Positions 9,102 through 17,628 of a stretch of DNA of 64,000 nt are shown piece after piece. A program made the position numbers and the translations under genes. How positions within the stretch are numbered: position 1 is the first letter of the stretch; each line of letters begins with the position of its first letter. The notes under the pieces were generated by a model. The model was not told where the DNA came from. It was given only the letters and a program-made list of their open reading frames with translations, and searched no databases. This stretch comes from Gillisella vitis (GTDB lineage: Bacteria; Pseudomonadota; Alphaproteobacteria; Rhizobiales; Rhizobiaceae): NCBI GenBank assembly GCA_009744235.1, contig WPHV01000002.1, positions 372,001-436,000 of the forward strand. The letters are read 5' to 3'.

Positions 9102-10601
9102 ATGCTCCAGTTTATTTCAGGGGTTTCGCACTTTGGGGTTTCCCAAGCGAAAAGCAGCATTTCGCCTGCCCGCAAGACAGTCGTTATTGTCGGTGGAGGC
9201 TTTGCCGGCGCGTCAGTGGCGCGGTTTTTGGCGCAGCGGCAGGACGAAGATCTGCAAATTCTGGTATTTGAGCCGCGATCCATGCTGGGAGCTGGGCTTG
9301 CCTATGATACGGAAGATCCGGCTCTTCGCCTCAATGTTGAAGCAAACAGGATGATTGCTGACGGCAAGGAGCCGCTCGCCTTTGCCGAGTGGTTACGGCA
9401 ATCCGGCGCGCTTGCGGACGATCCGGACGCCAAGGTCGAATGCACAGGCAGTGATGCCACGCAGGTGTTTGGCCGCCGTGAAGCCTTCGGTCGCTTCATG
9501 GCGGACCAGATGGCCCCCTATCTTGAAGAGGGTCGTATCCAGCACATCCGCGAGACGGTGGAAAGCGTGACCCGGATCGGGAGCCGCTGGCTTGTGACCG
9601 GCAATTTGGGCGCCTGGATCAAGGCCGATATCGTCGTCATGGCGGCTACCCACCCGGCTCCAAAGGCACCGCGGGCATTGCAATCAGCCCTGCAAGGTCA
9701 TCCACGGTTCATTACCAATCCCGTCGCGGGCCAGAGTCTTTGCGGTATCCGTGCGACGGATCGGGTTCTTGTCGTCGGCATGGGGCTGACGGCAGCGGAT
9801 ATTGTCGCCAGTTTAACGGCCCGTGGCCATCGTGGCGAGATCACCGCCTTTTCAAGGCGCGGCATGTCGTCCCGCGGCCATACTCTTCAGCCCCAGGACT
9901 GGTCTTGCTCGTTCAGCGAGGATGATTGTCGCTCGGTAAGGTCGTTGATACGTGCCGTGCGGCGTGCGGTGGCCGATGCGCAGGCCCATGGCGTGACCTG
10001 GCATGCGGTGACCGACGCCCTGCGCAAACAGGGCCAGACCATTTGGGCGCGTCTCAATACGACGGAACGAAAACGGCTGCTGCGCCACGCCCGCCGTCTT
10101 TGGGACGTGCATCGCTACCGGCTGCCACCCCAGGCGCAGGCCATTTGGCAGGATAGGATGGCTGAGGGCAGTCTGACACTTGCCTCAGGCCGGATGATCA
10201 AGATCGAGCGGGGTATCGAGACCATCGCCCTTGATCTCGTGGTGGCCTCGACCGGGCTGGTGGAGCGCAAGCGGTTCGACTGGGTGGTGCTGGCAACAGG
10301 CCCCGATCATGCCAGTGTCCTGAAATCGCAATCGATGTTGCTGACACTAGAAAGCACGGGCCACCTCCAGGCCGATGCTTATGGGCTCGGTATCGCCTGC
10401 GATGAGGCCGGTCAGGCCATTGCTATCGATGGGCGACCGCAAGCGGATTTGTTCATTGCTGGACCACTGGCCCGCGGTACGTTTGGCGAGTTGATGGGCG
10501 TTCCAGAAGTCGCCCGGCAGGCCGAACTTGTCGCAGATCGTATCGCCGACGCCGTTATAGTGAGCCGCAGCATGGCAAGCCATAGCGTCGAAGCGCGATA
10601 G
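9102..10601 (+). CDS. FAD/NAD(P)-binding protein (YdhS/HypE-like)
   Basis: A flavoprotein-type oxidoreductase of the FAD-NAD(P)-binding family that acts in the cytoplasm on an unknown substrate. I set the start at the ATG at 9102 because GGAGG lies 5-6 bases upstream, although an ATG and a TTG occur earlier in frame. The dinucleotide fold VVIVGGGFAGASVARFL is at residues 27-43, followed by EPRSMLGAGLAYDTEDP. A second nucleotide-binding turn, VLVVGMGLTAADIVASL, is near 225. The C-terminus has the family motif LFIAGPLARGTFGELMGVPE. Homologues are common in rhizobia. It converges on the ssuB gene, and operon membership is not evident. Confidence 0.8.
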   Translation: MLQFISGVSHFGVSQAKSSISPARKTVVIVGGGFAGASVARFLAQRQDEDLQILVFEPRSMLGAGLAYDTEDPALRLNVEANRMIADGKEPLAFAEWLRQSGALADDPDAKVECTGSDATQVFGRREAFGRFMADQMAPYLEEGRIQHIRETVESVTRIGSRWLVTGNLGAWIKADIVVMAATHPAPKAPRALQSALQGHPRFITNPVAGQSLCGIRATDRVLVVGMGLTAADIVASLTARGHRGEITAFSRRGMSSRGHTLQPQDWSCSFSEDDCRSVRSLIRAVRRAVADAQAHGVTWHAVTDALRKQGQTIWARLNTTERKRLLRHARRLWDVHRYRLPPQAQAIWQDRMAEGSLTLASGRMIKIERGIETIALDLVVASTGLVERKRFDWVVLATGPDHASVLKSQSMLLTLESTGHLQADAYGLGIACDEAGQAIAIDGRPQADLFIAGPLARGTFGELMGVPEVARQAELVADRIADAVIVSRSMASHSVEAR

Positions 10602-10610
10602 TAGTGTGCT

Positions 10611-10641
10611 GCCAGCCCGACCGCTTCGGTGCCGGGCTGGC
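10611..10641. terminator. Bidirectional terminator hairpin
   Basis: GCCAGCCCG pairs with CGGGCTGGC, and the inner ACCG pairs with CGGT after a two-base bulge. It lies between two converging genes ending at 10601 and 10649 and can serve both. Confidence 0.65.
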
Positions 10642-10648
10642 GTAGTCC

Positions 10649-11476
10649 TCATGCAGGGGCCGCGTCTCCCAGCAGTTTCTCCAATATCTGTGCTTCGATT
10701 GCTGCGCATTCCGCCGTGGCGTGCCGCCTTGGGCGTGGCAATGCAACCTTGAGGTCGAGCGCGATGCGTCCGGCGTCGATGACGACGATCCGGTCGGCGA
10801 GGGCGACGGCCTCCGACACATCATGGGTGACCAGCACCGCCGTAAACCGCTGCTTTTGCCAGATCCGTTCCAGCAATTGCTGCATTTCGATCCGGGTCAG
10901 CGCATCGAGCGCGCCTAGCGGTTCATCCAGGGCCAGAATATGCGGATGCGCCGCCAAGGCGCGGGCAAGCGCGACGCGCTGTTTCTGGCCGCCGGAGAGA
11001 ACGGAGGGCCATTCGCTGGCCCGTGCGCCAAGGCCAACCTCTTCCAACAGGGCGCGGGCCGCCGAAAGCGCTTCCTTGCCCTTGGCAATTCCGGTCAGTC
11101 CGACGGCGACATTGTCGTCGATCTTTGCCCAGGGCAGAAGGCGTGGCTCCTGAAACATCATTCGAACCCGGGCAGCATCGCTCTTGTCGGCATGATGGAC
11201 AAGTTCGCCGGAACTTGGCTTGTCCAGCCCAGCCAGCAACCGCAGCAGGGTGCTTTTGCCGCAGCCGCTCTTGCCGATGATCGCCAGGAACTCACCTTCT
11301 GCGACATCAAGGTTTATGCCATCCAGCACGGTCTGTGTCCCGAAATTCTTTCGGACATTGCGGAAGGAAAACGCCGGGCGGGCGCTGGCAAGCACCGGTT
11401 GGGATGCCTGTTCCTGTCTTTTTGCAGGGTGTATTTCCTGAATTGGCCGAAGCCGCGTCACTGTTGTTGCGGTCAT
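10649..11476 (-). CDS. ssuB: Aliphatic sulfonate ABC transporter ATPase
   Basis: ATP-binding subunit of a sulfonate importer (NitT/TauT family). The ATG at 11476 follows a GAGGTAAG ribosome site and lies 5 bp after the ssuC stop, so the genes are translationally close. Walker [10 protein letters not shown] is at 68-76, Q-loop FQEPRLLPW is near 115, signature [15 protein letters not shown] near 165, and Walker [13 protein letters not shown] follows. About 30 residues precede the usual domain start, a modest extension seen in some SsuB proteins. The order ssuA-ssuC-ssuB on the reverse strand, next to ssuD, supports alkanesulfonate rather than nitrate as the substrate class. Confidence 0.88.
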   Translation of the reverse strand: MTATTVTRLRPIQEIHPAKRQEQASQPVLASARPAFSFRNVRKNFGTQTVLDGINLDVAEGEFLAIIGKSGCGKSTLLRLLAGLDKPSSGELVHHADKSDAARVRMMFQEPRLLPWAKIDDNVAVGLTGIAKGKEALSAARALLEEVGLGARASEWPSVLSGGQKQRVALARALAAHPHILALDEPLGALDALTRIEMQQLLERIWQKQRFTAVLVTHDVSEAVALADRIVVIDAGRIALDLKVALPRPRRHATAECAAIEAQILEKLLGDAAPA

Positions 11477-11481
11477 GGGTC

Positions 11482-12324
11482 TTACCTCGCTGTCTGGTAG
11501 GCCGGATGCCATTGCAGGAACACGCGCTCCAGGAAACGGGCAAGCAGATCCGCCAGTTTGCCGAGCAGCGCATAGATGAGAATAGAGAGAACAACCACGT
11601 CGATCAGCAGGAACTCACGGGCCTGCATGGCCATGTAACCAAGACCGGAAGACGCGGCGATGGTTTCGGCGACGATCAGCGTCAGCCACATGATGCCAAG
11701 GCCGTAGCGCAGTCCGGCAAAAATCGCGGGCAGGGCGCCCGGCAGGATAACCTTGCGAAACAGCCGGTAAGGCTTCATGCCGTAAAGGCGGCCCATTTCC
11801 ACCAGTTGCGGATCGACGCTCTGGATGCCCAGCAGGGTGTTGACATAGATGGGGAAGAACACGCCAAGCGCGACAAGAAAGAGCTTGGCCTCCTCATCGA
11901 TGCCAAACCACAGAATAACCAGCGGGATCAGTGCCAGATGGGGAATATTGCGCACCATCTGCAAGGTCGTATCGGTAATGCCGCGGCTCAATGCGGACAG
12001 GCCGTTGAGCAGACCGAGTGCGAAACCGATGCCGCCGCCAATCGCAAAGCCCGCCAGCGCCCTTACGGTGGAGACGCCGATATTGGTTGGCAATTCGCCC
12101 GATAACGTCAGCCGCCAGAAGGCTTCGGCGACGGCAGACGGTGCCGGTAACACGTTTTGCTGCAACAATCCGGCGCGCGACGATGCTTCCCAGGCAATCA
12201 GGATCAGCAAAGGCAGCGCCCAGCCGATGCTGTTGCCAGCCAACCGCGACAGGCCAGCTCCGAACCATGCAAATCCTAGCGAGGGTGCATGTCCGGCATC
12301 TTGTCTGATGTTTGAATTCTGCAT
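11482..12324 (-). CDS. ssuC: Sulfonate ABC transporter permease
   Basis: Inner-membrane permease, 280 residues, with about six hydrophobic helices starting at [15 protein letters not shown]. The EAA-type cytoplasmic loop is [33 protein letters not shown] (about 180-212), which docks on Ssu[21 protein letters not shown] is the typical SsuC/TauC sequence. It lies between the binding-protein gene (41 bp upstream) and ssuB (5 bp downstream) in one operon. Confidence 0.88.
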   Translation of the reverse strand: MQNSNIRQDAGHAPSLGFAWFGAGLSRLAGNSIGWALPLLILIAWEASSRAGLLQQNVLPAPSAVAEAFWRLTLSGELPTNIGVSTVRALAGFAIGGGIGFALGLLNGLSALSRGITDTTLQMVRNIPHLALIPLVILWFGIDEEAKLFLVALGVFFPIYVNTLLGIQSVDPQLVEMGRLYGMKPYRLFRKVILPGALPAIFAGLRYGLGIMWLTLIVAETIAASSGLGYMAMQAREFLLIDVVVLSILIYALLGKLADLLARFLERVFLQWHPAYQTAR

Positions 12325-12364
12325 CGCTTCAACTCCGGATCATTATCTTCAGTTGCCTGGGTCT

Positions 12365-13333
12365 TTAGTTGGCTGGCGCAACCCACACGGCGTCTTTGAT
12401 GTTGATTTTCTTCGGGATCAGGCCGAGCCGGAAGAAACGGTCTGCCGTCTCTTGCTGGGTCGCCACGATCTCGTCGGTAATCTTGAAAATGCCGAACTCG
12501 GCCCGGTTGGCAGCCAAAGTCTGGGCGTTGAGCGGCACGCCGGTAATGTCATGCAGGGCGGCGGCCAATTGATCGCGATTGTTGGCGGACCATTCAGCCG
12601 CAACAGTGAGCGCCTTCAGCACGGTTGCCAATGTGTCGGGATGGCTTGCTGCAAAGTCGCGATTGGCGAGAAAATAGGTTTTGACGTCAAGCACTTCGCT
12701 GGAGCGGGCGAGCGTCACCAGATCGTATCGGGTCTCGGCAATCGCCAGGAACGGGTCCCAGACGGCCCAGGCGTCCACCTTGTCGCTGGCAAAGGCCGCC
12801 GCCGCATCCGCCGGACCCAGATAGACCGGGGTGATCTCATCAAAGCCGATCCCGGCCTTTTCCAGGGCAACCACAACGAGGTTATGGGCGCTGGTGCCTT
12901 TGCCAACCGCAACCTTGCGGCCCTTGAGACCGGCCAGATCCTTGATGCCGGAACTGGCCTTGACGACGATGCCCTCGCCCTTGCCATTCGGCGGCAGCGC
13001 CGCAGCATAGACAATGGCTGCCCCGGATGCCTGACCGAAAATTGGCGGCGCATCTCCGGTCCAGCCGACATGGACGGAGCCGACATTCAAGGCCTCGACC
13101 AGCGGTGGCCCGGCGGCAAACTCCACCCAGGACACTGAGATCCCCTGCGATTTGAGGGCGGCTTCGATCACGCCTTGCTGGCGTGCGATGACCGGCAGAC
13201 CGGTTTTCTGGTAGCCGATTTTCAAGGTACCCAATCCTTCGGCCCGAGCGCGGAAGGCAGCGCCAAGCGTCAGGGATAAAACGAGGGAGCCAAGGGCACC
13301 GGTCGCAAACAGGCGGCGGGTCAATTCTGTCAT
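12365..13333 (-). CDS. ssuA: Sulfonate ABC transporter substrate-binding protein, copy 1
   Basis: Periplasmic binding protein of 322 residues. The N-terminus MTELTRRLFATGALGSLVLSLTLGAAFRARA is an export signal with twin arginines and an AXA cut site near 31. The mature part has the SsuA pattern IGYQKTGLPVIARQQGVIE, the sulfonate-family stretch WVEFAAGPPLVEALNVGSVHVGWTGDAPPIF, and VDAWAVWDPF. It opens the operon ssuA-ssuC-ssuB. It faces a second, diverged ssuA (13717) across 383 bp. Confidence 0.88.
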   Translation of the reverse strand: MTELTRRLFATGALGSLVLSLTLGAAFRARAEGLGTLKIGYQKTGLPVIARQQGVIEAALKSQGISVSWVEFAAGPPLVEALNVGSVHVGWTGDAPPIFGQASGAAIVYAAALPPNGKGEGIVVKASSGIKDLAGLKGRKVAVGKGTSAHNLVVVALEKAGIGFDEITPVYLGPADAAAAFASDKVDAWAVWDPFLAIAETRYDLVTLARSSEVLDVKTYFLANRDFAASHPDTLATVLKALTVAAEWSANNRDQLAAALHDITGVPLNAQTLAANRAEFGIFKITDEIVATQQETADRFFRLGLIPKKINIKDAVWVAPAN

Positions 13334-13387
13334 GTTGCGTCTCTTGAAAACCTAAGTCCGGGCAATGGCGCCTTAGATTAAAGTATA

Positions 13388-13400
13388 TAGTCTATGGAAA
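13388..13400 (-). promoter_or_regulatory. Candidate operator facing ssuA copy 1
   Basis: TAGTCTATGGAAA, matching at 12 of 13 positions the reverse complement of 13653-13665. It lies 55 bp upstream of the reverse-strand ssuA start. A site for a sulfur-responsive regulator is an inference. Confidence 0.45.
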
Positions 13401-13652
13401 TAATGGAGATAATATCGATCAATATTCTGCAAATTGCGGAAACAAATTTCCCCATTGGTGCGGCTTTTAGGTTGGGATGTGCGTCGAGGATGTCCTTGGA
13501 TGGTATGGACCTGTGCTGGGTGAAAACCGGCTCTGTTCGTGCAGGTCGGGATCTGGGCATTCGGGAAAGACGAAATTCCGACCCCTGGAGACGGGAAAAT
13601 GGCGGCAGGAAATTTCCGCAGTCGCCCATAAAGCGAAAAATATACCTTACAA

Positions 13653-13665
13653 ATTCCATAGACTA
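13653..13665 (+). promoter_or_regulatory. Candidate operator facing ssuA copy 2
   Basis: ATTCCATAGACTA, the inverted partner of 13388-13400, 52 bp upstream of the plus-strand ssuA start. Nearly equal distances from both starts and mirror orientation favour a shared regulator. Confidence 0.45.
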
Positions 13666-13716
13666 AATCATCATATAGGCCTGACGAATGCGACAGACCG
13701 AAGGAAGAGACCGCTG

Positions 13717-14682
13717 ATGATCAACCGCAGACAGACCCTTGGCTTGCTTGGCGCTACCGGCACCATCCTCGCCTTGCCGGCAATCCGTACCGCGCAGGCG
13801 GCAACCACGACATTGCGGATCGGTTGGCAGAAGAATGGTGTGCTGGCGCTGGCCAAGCGCACGGGCGCGCTGGAAAAGCGTCTGGCTGCACGCGGCATTA
13901 GCGTGACATGGGCCGAGTTCACCTCCGGCCCGCCGCTGCTGGAAGCGCTAGGCGCCGGTGCGCTCGATTTCGGTCCGACAGGAGATGTGCCGCCACTGTT
14001 TGCCCAGGCGGCGGGCGGCAATCTTCTTTATGTCGGCACGTATAAGGGAGCACCCTCCGGCACGGCATTGCTTGTGCACAAGGATTCGCCGATCCAGACG
14101 ATTGCCGATCTCAAGGGCAAGAAGCTAGCCTTCAAACGCGGCTCGAGCGCTCATAATTTCGTGGTCAAGGCGCTGAAAACGGCCGGATTGACGCCAGCCG
14201 ATGTCAAGGCAGCGGATCTGTCGCCTGCCGATGCGGGGGCGGCATACAAATCTGGAAATGTCGATGCCTGGGCGATCTGGGACCCTTATTTTGCCGTGGC
14301 CGAGACCGATCCCAATGCCAGGGTGCTGACGACGGCAAGCGGCATTGTCGATAGCTGGAGCTTCTATTTCGGCAATGGTGATTTCACCGTTAAAAACCCG
14401 GAGGTGATCACTGAGGTTATCGATGAATTGCGCAAGACCGGTGTTTGGGCCCAGAGCCATCTGGATGAAACCATCACCGCGCTTGCCGAAATCACCGGCG
14501 TGCCGCGCGACACGACAAAGACCGTGCTGACCCGGCCCGGCGCCGATCTGGGTAGCGTTTCCACCCTGAACGATGAGGCCATCGCCTATCAGCAGGCCTT
14601 GGCCGACGAGTTTCACGCCCTGCAAATCCTGCCGAAGCCTTTGAAGATCGCCGAGATCGTCTGGCGCCCGAAGGCCAGCTGA
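13717..14682 (+). CDS. ssuA: Sulfonate ABC transporter substrate-binding protein, copy 2
   Basis: A second SsuA-type periplasmic protein, 321 residues. Start at 13717 follows AAGGAAGAGA and gives a twin-arginine-like signal MINRRQTLGLLGATGTILALPAIRTAQA. The mature part repeats the landmarks of copy 1 with many changes: IGWQKNGVLALAKRTGALEKRL, WAEFTSGPPLLEALGAGALDFGPTGDVPPLF and VDAWAIWDPYFAVAE. It is followed 25 bp later by ssuD, so it is co-transcribed with the monooxygenase but has no permease of its own. It probably feeds the SsuBC complex encoded on the other strand with a different sulfonate range. Confidence 0.87.
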   Translation: MINRRQTLGLLGATGTILALPAIRTAQAATTTLRIGWQKNGVLALAKRTGALEKRLAARGISVTWAEFTSGPPLLEALGAGALDFGPTGDVPPLFAQAAGGNLLYVGTYKGAPSGTALLVHKDSPIQTIADLKGKKLAFKRGSSAHNFVVKALKTAGLTPADVKAADLSPADAGAAYKSGNVDAWAIWDPYFAVAETDPNARVLTTASGIVDSWSFYFGNGDFTVKNPEVITEVIDELRKTGVWAQSHLDETITALAEITGVPRDTTKTVLTRPGADLGSVSTLNDEAIAYQQALADEFHALQILPKPLKIAEIVWRPKAS

Positions 14683-14707
14683 ACCATTTTCATGAAAGGA
14701 CTTGTCC

Positions 14708-15898
14708 ATGTCTAAAACGTCCAATGCACAAAATGCGCGGCCCATCGATTTTCTCTGGTTCATCCCCACATCTGGTGATGGCACCTATCTCGGCTCCAAC
14801 GATCTGACCCGCCCTGTCGATCACGGCTATCTGCGTGAGATTGCCAGCGCCGTCGACCGGCTCGGCTATTACGGTGTTTTGCTGCCGACGGGGGTTGCCT
14901 GTGAGGAATCCTTCGTGACGGCGGCATCGTTGGCCGCCCACACCCAGAAGCTGAAATTTCTGGTCGCCATTCGTCCCGGCACCGCATCGCCCGCCTATTA
15001 CGCGCGGTTGGCGGTCGCCCTGGACCGGGTCTCGAACGGCCGCACGCTGCTGAATATCGTTGTCGGCGGCAGCCCTTCGGAATTGGCGGGTGACGGTATT
15101 TTCGTCTCCCACGATGAACGCTATGCCCATGCCGACGAGTTTTTCACCGTCTGGGAGGATCTTCTAGGCAAGGGCCATGCCGATCTGAATGGCAAATATA
15201 TTCGTGCAGAAGGGGCGCGCCTTGGCTTCCCGCCGGTGCAATCGCCGCGTCCGCCGCTCTATTTTGGCGGCTCGTCGGAGGCCGGGATCGATTTTGCCGC
15301 CCGTCGCGTCGACAAATACCTGACCTGGGGCGAGCCGCCAGCGCAGGTCAAGGAAAAGGTCGAGGCTGTGCGCGCTGCTGCTGCCCGCAGCGGGCGGGAT
15401 GTCTCCTTTGGCATCCGTCTGCACTTCATCGTCCGCGAAACCGATGAAGAGGCCTGGGCTGCCGCAGACAAGCTGATCTCTAAACTGTCCGATGAAACCA
15501 TCCGCGAAACCCAGGCGCGCTTTGCCAAGGAATCCGATTCTGTCGGCCAGCGCCGCATGACGGAATTGCACAATGGTCGGCGCGACAAGCTGGAAGTCTC
15601 GCCCAATCTTTGGGCCGGGGTGGGACTGGTACGGGCAGGGGCCGGTACGGCCCTGGTCGGTTCGCCGGAAACAGTGGCGGAGCGCCTGCGGGAATATCAG
15701 GCCATTGGCATTGATACGGTGATCGGCTCCGGCTATCCGCATCTGGAAGAAGCCTACCGTGTGGCGGAACTGCTGTTTCCGAAGCTTGGTCTTGGCAGGT
15801 CGAGCGAAAACGACATTAAGCACAGCGATTTCGCCGATTCGAAAGTTTTTGCCGGCGGAGGCCATTCGGGCGGTTTCCGGGTCGTTTCAGGGTCCTGA
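14708..15898 (+). CDS. ssuD: FMNH2-dependent alkanesulfonate monooxygenase
   Basis: Cytoplasmic luciferase-family enzyme that uses FMNH2 and oxygen to desulfonate alkanesulfonates, releasing sulfite and an aldehyde. I place the start at 14708, seven bases after AAAGGA, rather than the in-frame TTG two codons earlier; the protein has 396 residues. [15 protein letters not shown] near the N-terminus, [17 protein letters not shown] with the conserved cysteine, [14 protein letters not shown], and the C-terminal [18 protein letters not shown] are characteristic of SsuD. The FMNH2 supplier is probably the flavin reductase at 16769, as no SsuE-type gene lies nearby. Confidence 0.95.
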   Translation: MSKTSNAQNARPIDFLWFIPTSGDGTYLGSNDLTRPVDHGYLREIASAVDRLGYYGVLLPTGVACEESFVTAASLAAHTQKLKFLVAIRPGTASPAYYARLAVALDRVSNGRTLLNIVVGGSPSELAGDGIFVSHDERYAHADEFFTVWEDLLGKGHADLNGKYIRAEGARLGFPPVQSPRPPLYFGGSSEAGIDFAARRVDKYLTWGEPPAQVKEKVEAVRAAAARSGRDVSFGIRLHFIVRETDEEAWAAADKLISKLSDETIRETQARFAKESDSVGQRRMTELHNGRRDKLEVSPNLWAGVGLVRAGAGTALVGSPETVAERLREYQAIGIDTVIGSGYPHLEEAYRVAELLFPKLGLGRSSENDIKHSDFADSKVFAGGGHSGGFRVVSGS

Positions 15899-16167
15899 CG
15901 CTCTGCAAGTATCGCTTATTCACTATGCCGCCCTGGGTTGTTCCGGGGTGGCCTTGCCTTTTTTGATGCTTCCATGCAACGAACGGCGGTGAAACGTCGG
16001 TCGATCTGACGTTTGCCAGCCACAATCCCTTGCGGCAAAGCTTGAATATGAAATACATAATTTTTATATGTTTTTAAAATTCATGCTTTAGTTTGGCTTT
16101 ATTGCCATGGTGAAATGCGGATGGGGCCGGGATTTGTCGGCCCGGAATGTTGGGAAAGCAGACAGTC

Positions 16168-16635
16168 ATGCTGACGAAAAAAGGCAAATACGGTTTGAAA
16201 GCGCTGGTGGATCTGGCTCAGCTTGGACCGGGTGAAACAGCGTTCATCAGCGAGATTGCGCTCAGAAACAACATTCCGAAGAAGTTTCTCGACACCATTC
16301 TGCTCGAATTGCGCAATGGTGGCATCCTGCGGTCGAAAAAAGGCCCGGGCGGCGGTTACTCCTTGTCGCATCCCGCCAGCGAAATCCGTATTGGCCACGC
16401 CATTCGCCTGCTGGATGGGCCGCTTGCGCCGATCCGTTGTGCCAGCCGCACCGCTTTCGAAGCTTGCGATGATTGTGCCGATCCGGTCAACTGTCAGGTC
16501 CGGCGGTCGATGACCCAGGTGCGGGACGCCATTGCGGCGATTCTTGACAATATGACACTGGAACAATTCGTCGCTACGCCAAGCCTGAATGAGCTGACGC
16601 AGGATGAGCAGCAAGAAAAGCGCGCTACTGCATAA
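16168..16635 (+). CDS. Rrf2 family transcriptional regulator
   Basis: Winged-helix repressor of 155 residues. I prefer the ATG at 16168, which begins MLTKKGKYGLKALVDLA as in Rrf2 proteins; an earlier in-frame ATG adds seven residues. The DNA-binding helices cover about 12-60, and KKGPGGGYSLSHP (about 63-75) is the wing. Residues 92-112 contain four cysteines spaced C-x8-C-x2-C-x5-C, in the region where IscR and NsrR hold an Fe-S cluster, so it may sense Fe-S, sulfur or cysteine status. Placed between ssuD and a flavin reductase, it is the best local candidate to control the sulfonate genes. Confidence 0.85.
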   Translation: MLTKKGKYGLKALVDLAQLGPGETAFISEIALRNNIPKKFLDTILLELRNGGILRSKKGPGGGYSLSHPASEIRIGHAIRLLDGPLAPIRCASRTAFEACDDCADPVNCQVRRSMTQVRDAIAAILDNMTLEQFVATPSLNELTQDEQQEKRATA

Positions 16636-16709
16636 TTCCTTAAATCGGCTTGGATTTATGGCTAAAATTATGCAGCAGATGTAAAGCGCTACGGCAGACC
16701 TCTAGACAG

Positions 16710-16753
16710 AAATCAGCCTGCCGGATCTGAATAATCCGGCAGGCTGATTTTTT
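16710..16753. terminator. Strong bidirectional terminator
   Basis: A perfect 17-bp stem (AAATCAGCCTGCCGGAT and its complement) with a 7-base loop. A T-run follows on the plus strand and an A-run precedes it, so it can end both converging genes (stops at 16635 and 16769). Confidence 0.85.
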
Positions 16754-16768
16754 GCTGTGGCCGCAAGG

Positions 16769-17317
16769 TCAGCCCAAAATCGGTGTGAAATTGCCGTAAC
16801 GGCCGTTCTGATAGGCCAGTGGGTTGCCTTCGCTGAGCTGGATCGAAATGACCCGGCCAATGATGATGCCGTGGCTATGGCGGTCGATGATCTCTTCCAC
16901 TTCGCAGTCGATTGCGGCGAGCGCGCCGACCAGCAGCGATGCGCCGCTAGGCCCGACTATCCAATTTGACCCGTCATAGCGTGCCTCTCCCTTCAGACCC
17001 CCAACGCCGGCAAAACGATTGGCGACAGGCTCGTCATGGCTCGCAAGGATGTTGAGGCCGAAATGACCGTATTTCCGGATCACCGGATAGCTGGAAGAGG
17101 TCCGGTTGATATTGACGATAACCGTTGGAGGATCGACCGACAAAGCGGTGGCGGAGGTCACGGTTGCACCAGTGCGCTCTGGCCCCTGGCCCGCCGTGAT
17201 CACCGAAACCTGGCCGCTGACGTGGCGCATGGCCGATTTCAGCAGACCCGGCTCGACGGACGGCTGCGGATAGGGCGTAGCGTTGGCGTCCTTGCGCGGC
17301 ATGGTGAGGATCGTCAT
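16769..17317 (-). CDS. Flavin reductase (DIM6/NTAB family)
   Basis: Small NAD(P)H:FMN oxidoreductase, 182 residues, cytoplasmic. The start at 17317 follows GGAGATTGCTC. Family landmarks are MRHVSGQVSVITAG, the flavin-binding stretch GATVTSATALSVDPPTVIVNINRTSSSYPVI, and the C-terminal HSHGIIIGRVISIQL followed by PLAYQNGRYG. Such enzymes supply reduced flavin to two-component monooxygenases. With ssuD and an SfnB-like protein on either side, supplying FMNH2 for desulfonation is the likely job, replacing SsuE. Confidence 0.88.
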   Translation of the reverse strand: MTILTMPRKDANATPYPQPSVEPGLLKSAMRHVSGQVSVITAGQGPERTGATVTSATALSVDPPTVIVNINRTSSSYPVIRKYGHFGLNILASHDEPVANRFAGVGGLKGEARYDGSNWIVGPSGASLLVGALAAIDCEVEEIIDRHSHGIIIGRVISIQLSEGNPLAYQNGRYGNFTPILG

Positions 17318-17628
17318 GAGCAATCTCCAATTGGCTGTCTTTTCCTGCCGGTCAAAATGGAATCTCACGGCTCTTTTGTCAAAGTAATCCATAATTTCAA
17401 TAGATTATATTATGGGAAAAAAATTCTAAAAAATGGCGATCTTTTGCATTCCTAGGCCCATAAACACTTCAAAGCTGCAATGCATACAATAGAATCTACT
17501 AGAAATGTTAGAGCCTATCAGCTTCAGACTGAACTGATAGGCTCTCACTTCTCTGGTTTTCGTTTGTTTTTCGGGAAAACGATTGTCCATTTTTTCTAAG
17601 CCAAACTCTGGCAGCATTCATCGGCAAG
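17318..17628. other. Gene-free region between flavin reductase and SfnB-like gene
   Basis: Holds a terminator hairpin (17511-17544) and an AT-rich probable promoter zone (17380-17450). In the latter, CCATAAT and ATTATGG form an inverted repeat about 25 bp long just upstream of the flavin reductase start. It resembles, without matching exactly, the CCATAGACTA elements of the ssuA region. Confidence 0.45.
17511..17544. terminator. Terminator hairpin after the SfnB-like gene
   Basis: An 11-bp perfect stem (GAGCCTATCAG with CTGATAGGCTC) around a 12-base loop, 85 bp past the reverse-strand stop at 17629. The flank is only moderately T-rich. Confidence 0.55.

Larger units (their letters stand above)
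13334..13716. other. Divergent control region between the two ssuA genes
   Basis: No gene seen: the frame that extends the plus-strand ssuA upstream to 13477 lacks a ribosome site and family similarity. A 12-bp element occurs once near each promoter in opposite orientation (13388-13400 and 13653-13665), and both ends are AT-rich, so the region most likely carries two promoters facing outwards. Confidence 0.6.

Noticed and set aside
11849..13138. A 429-codon plus-strand frame
   Set aside because: Antisense shadow of ssuC and ssuA, no recognisable domain.
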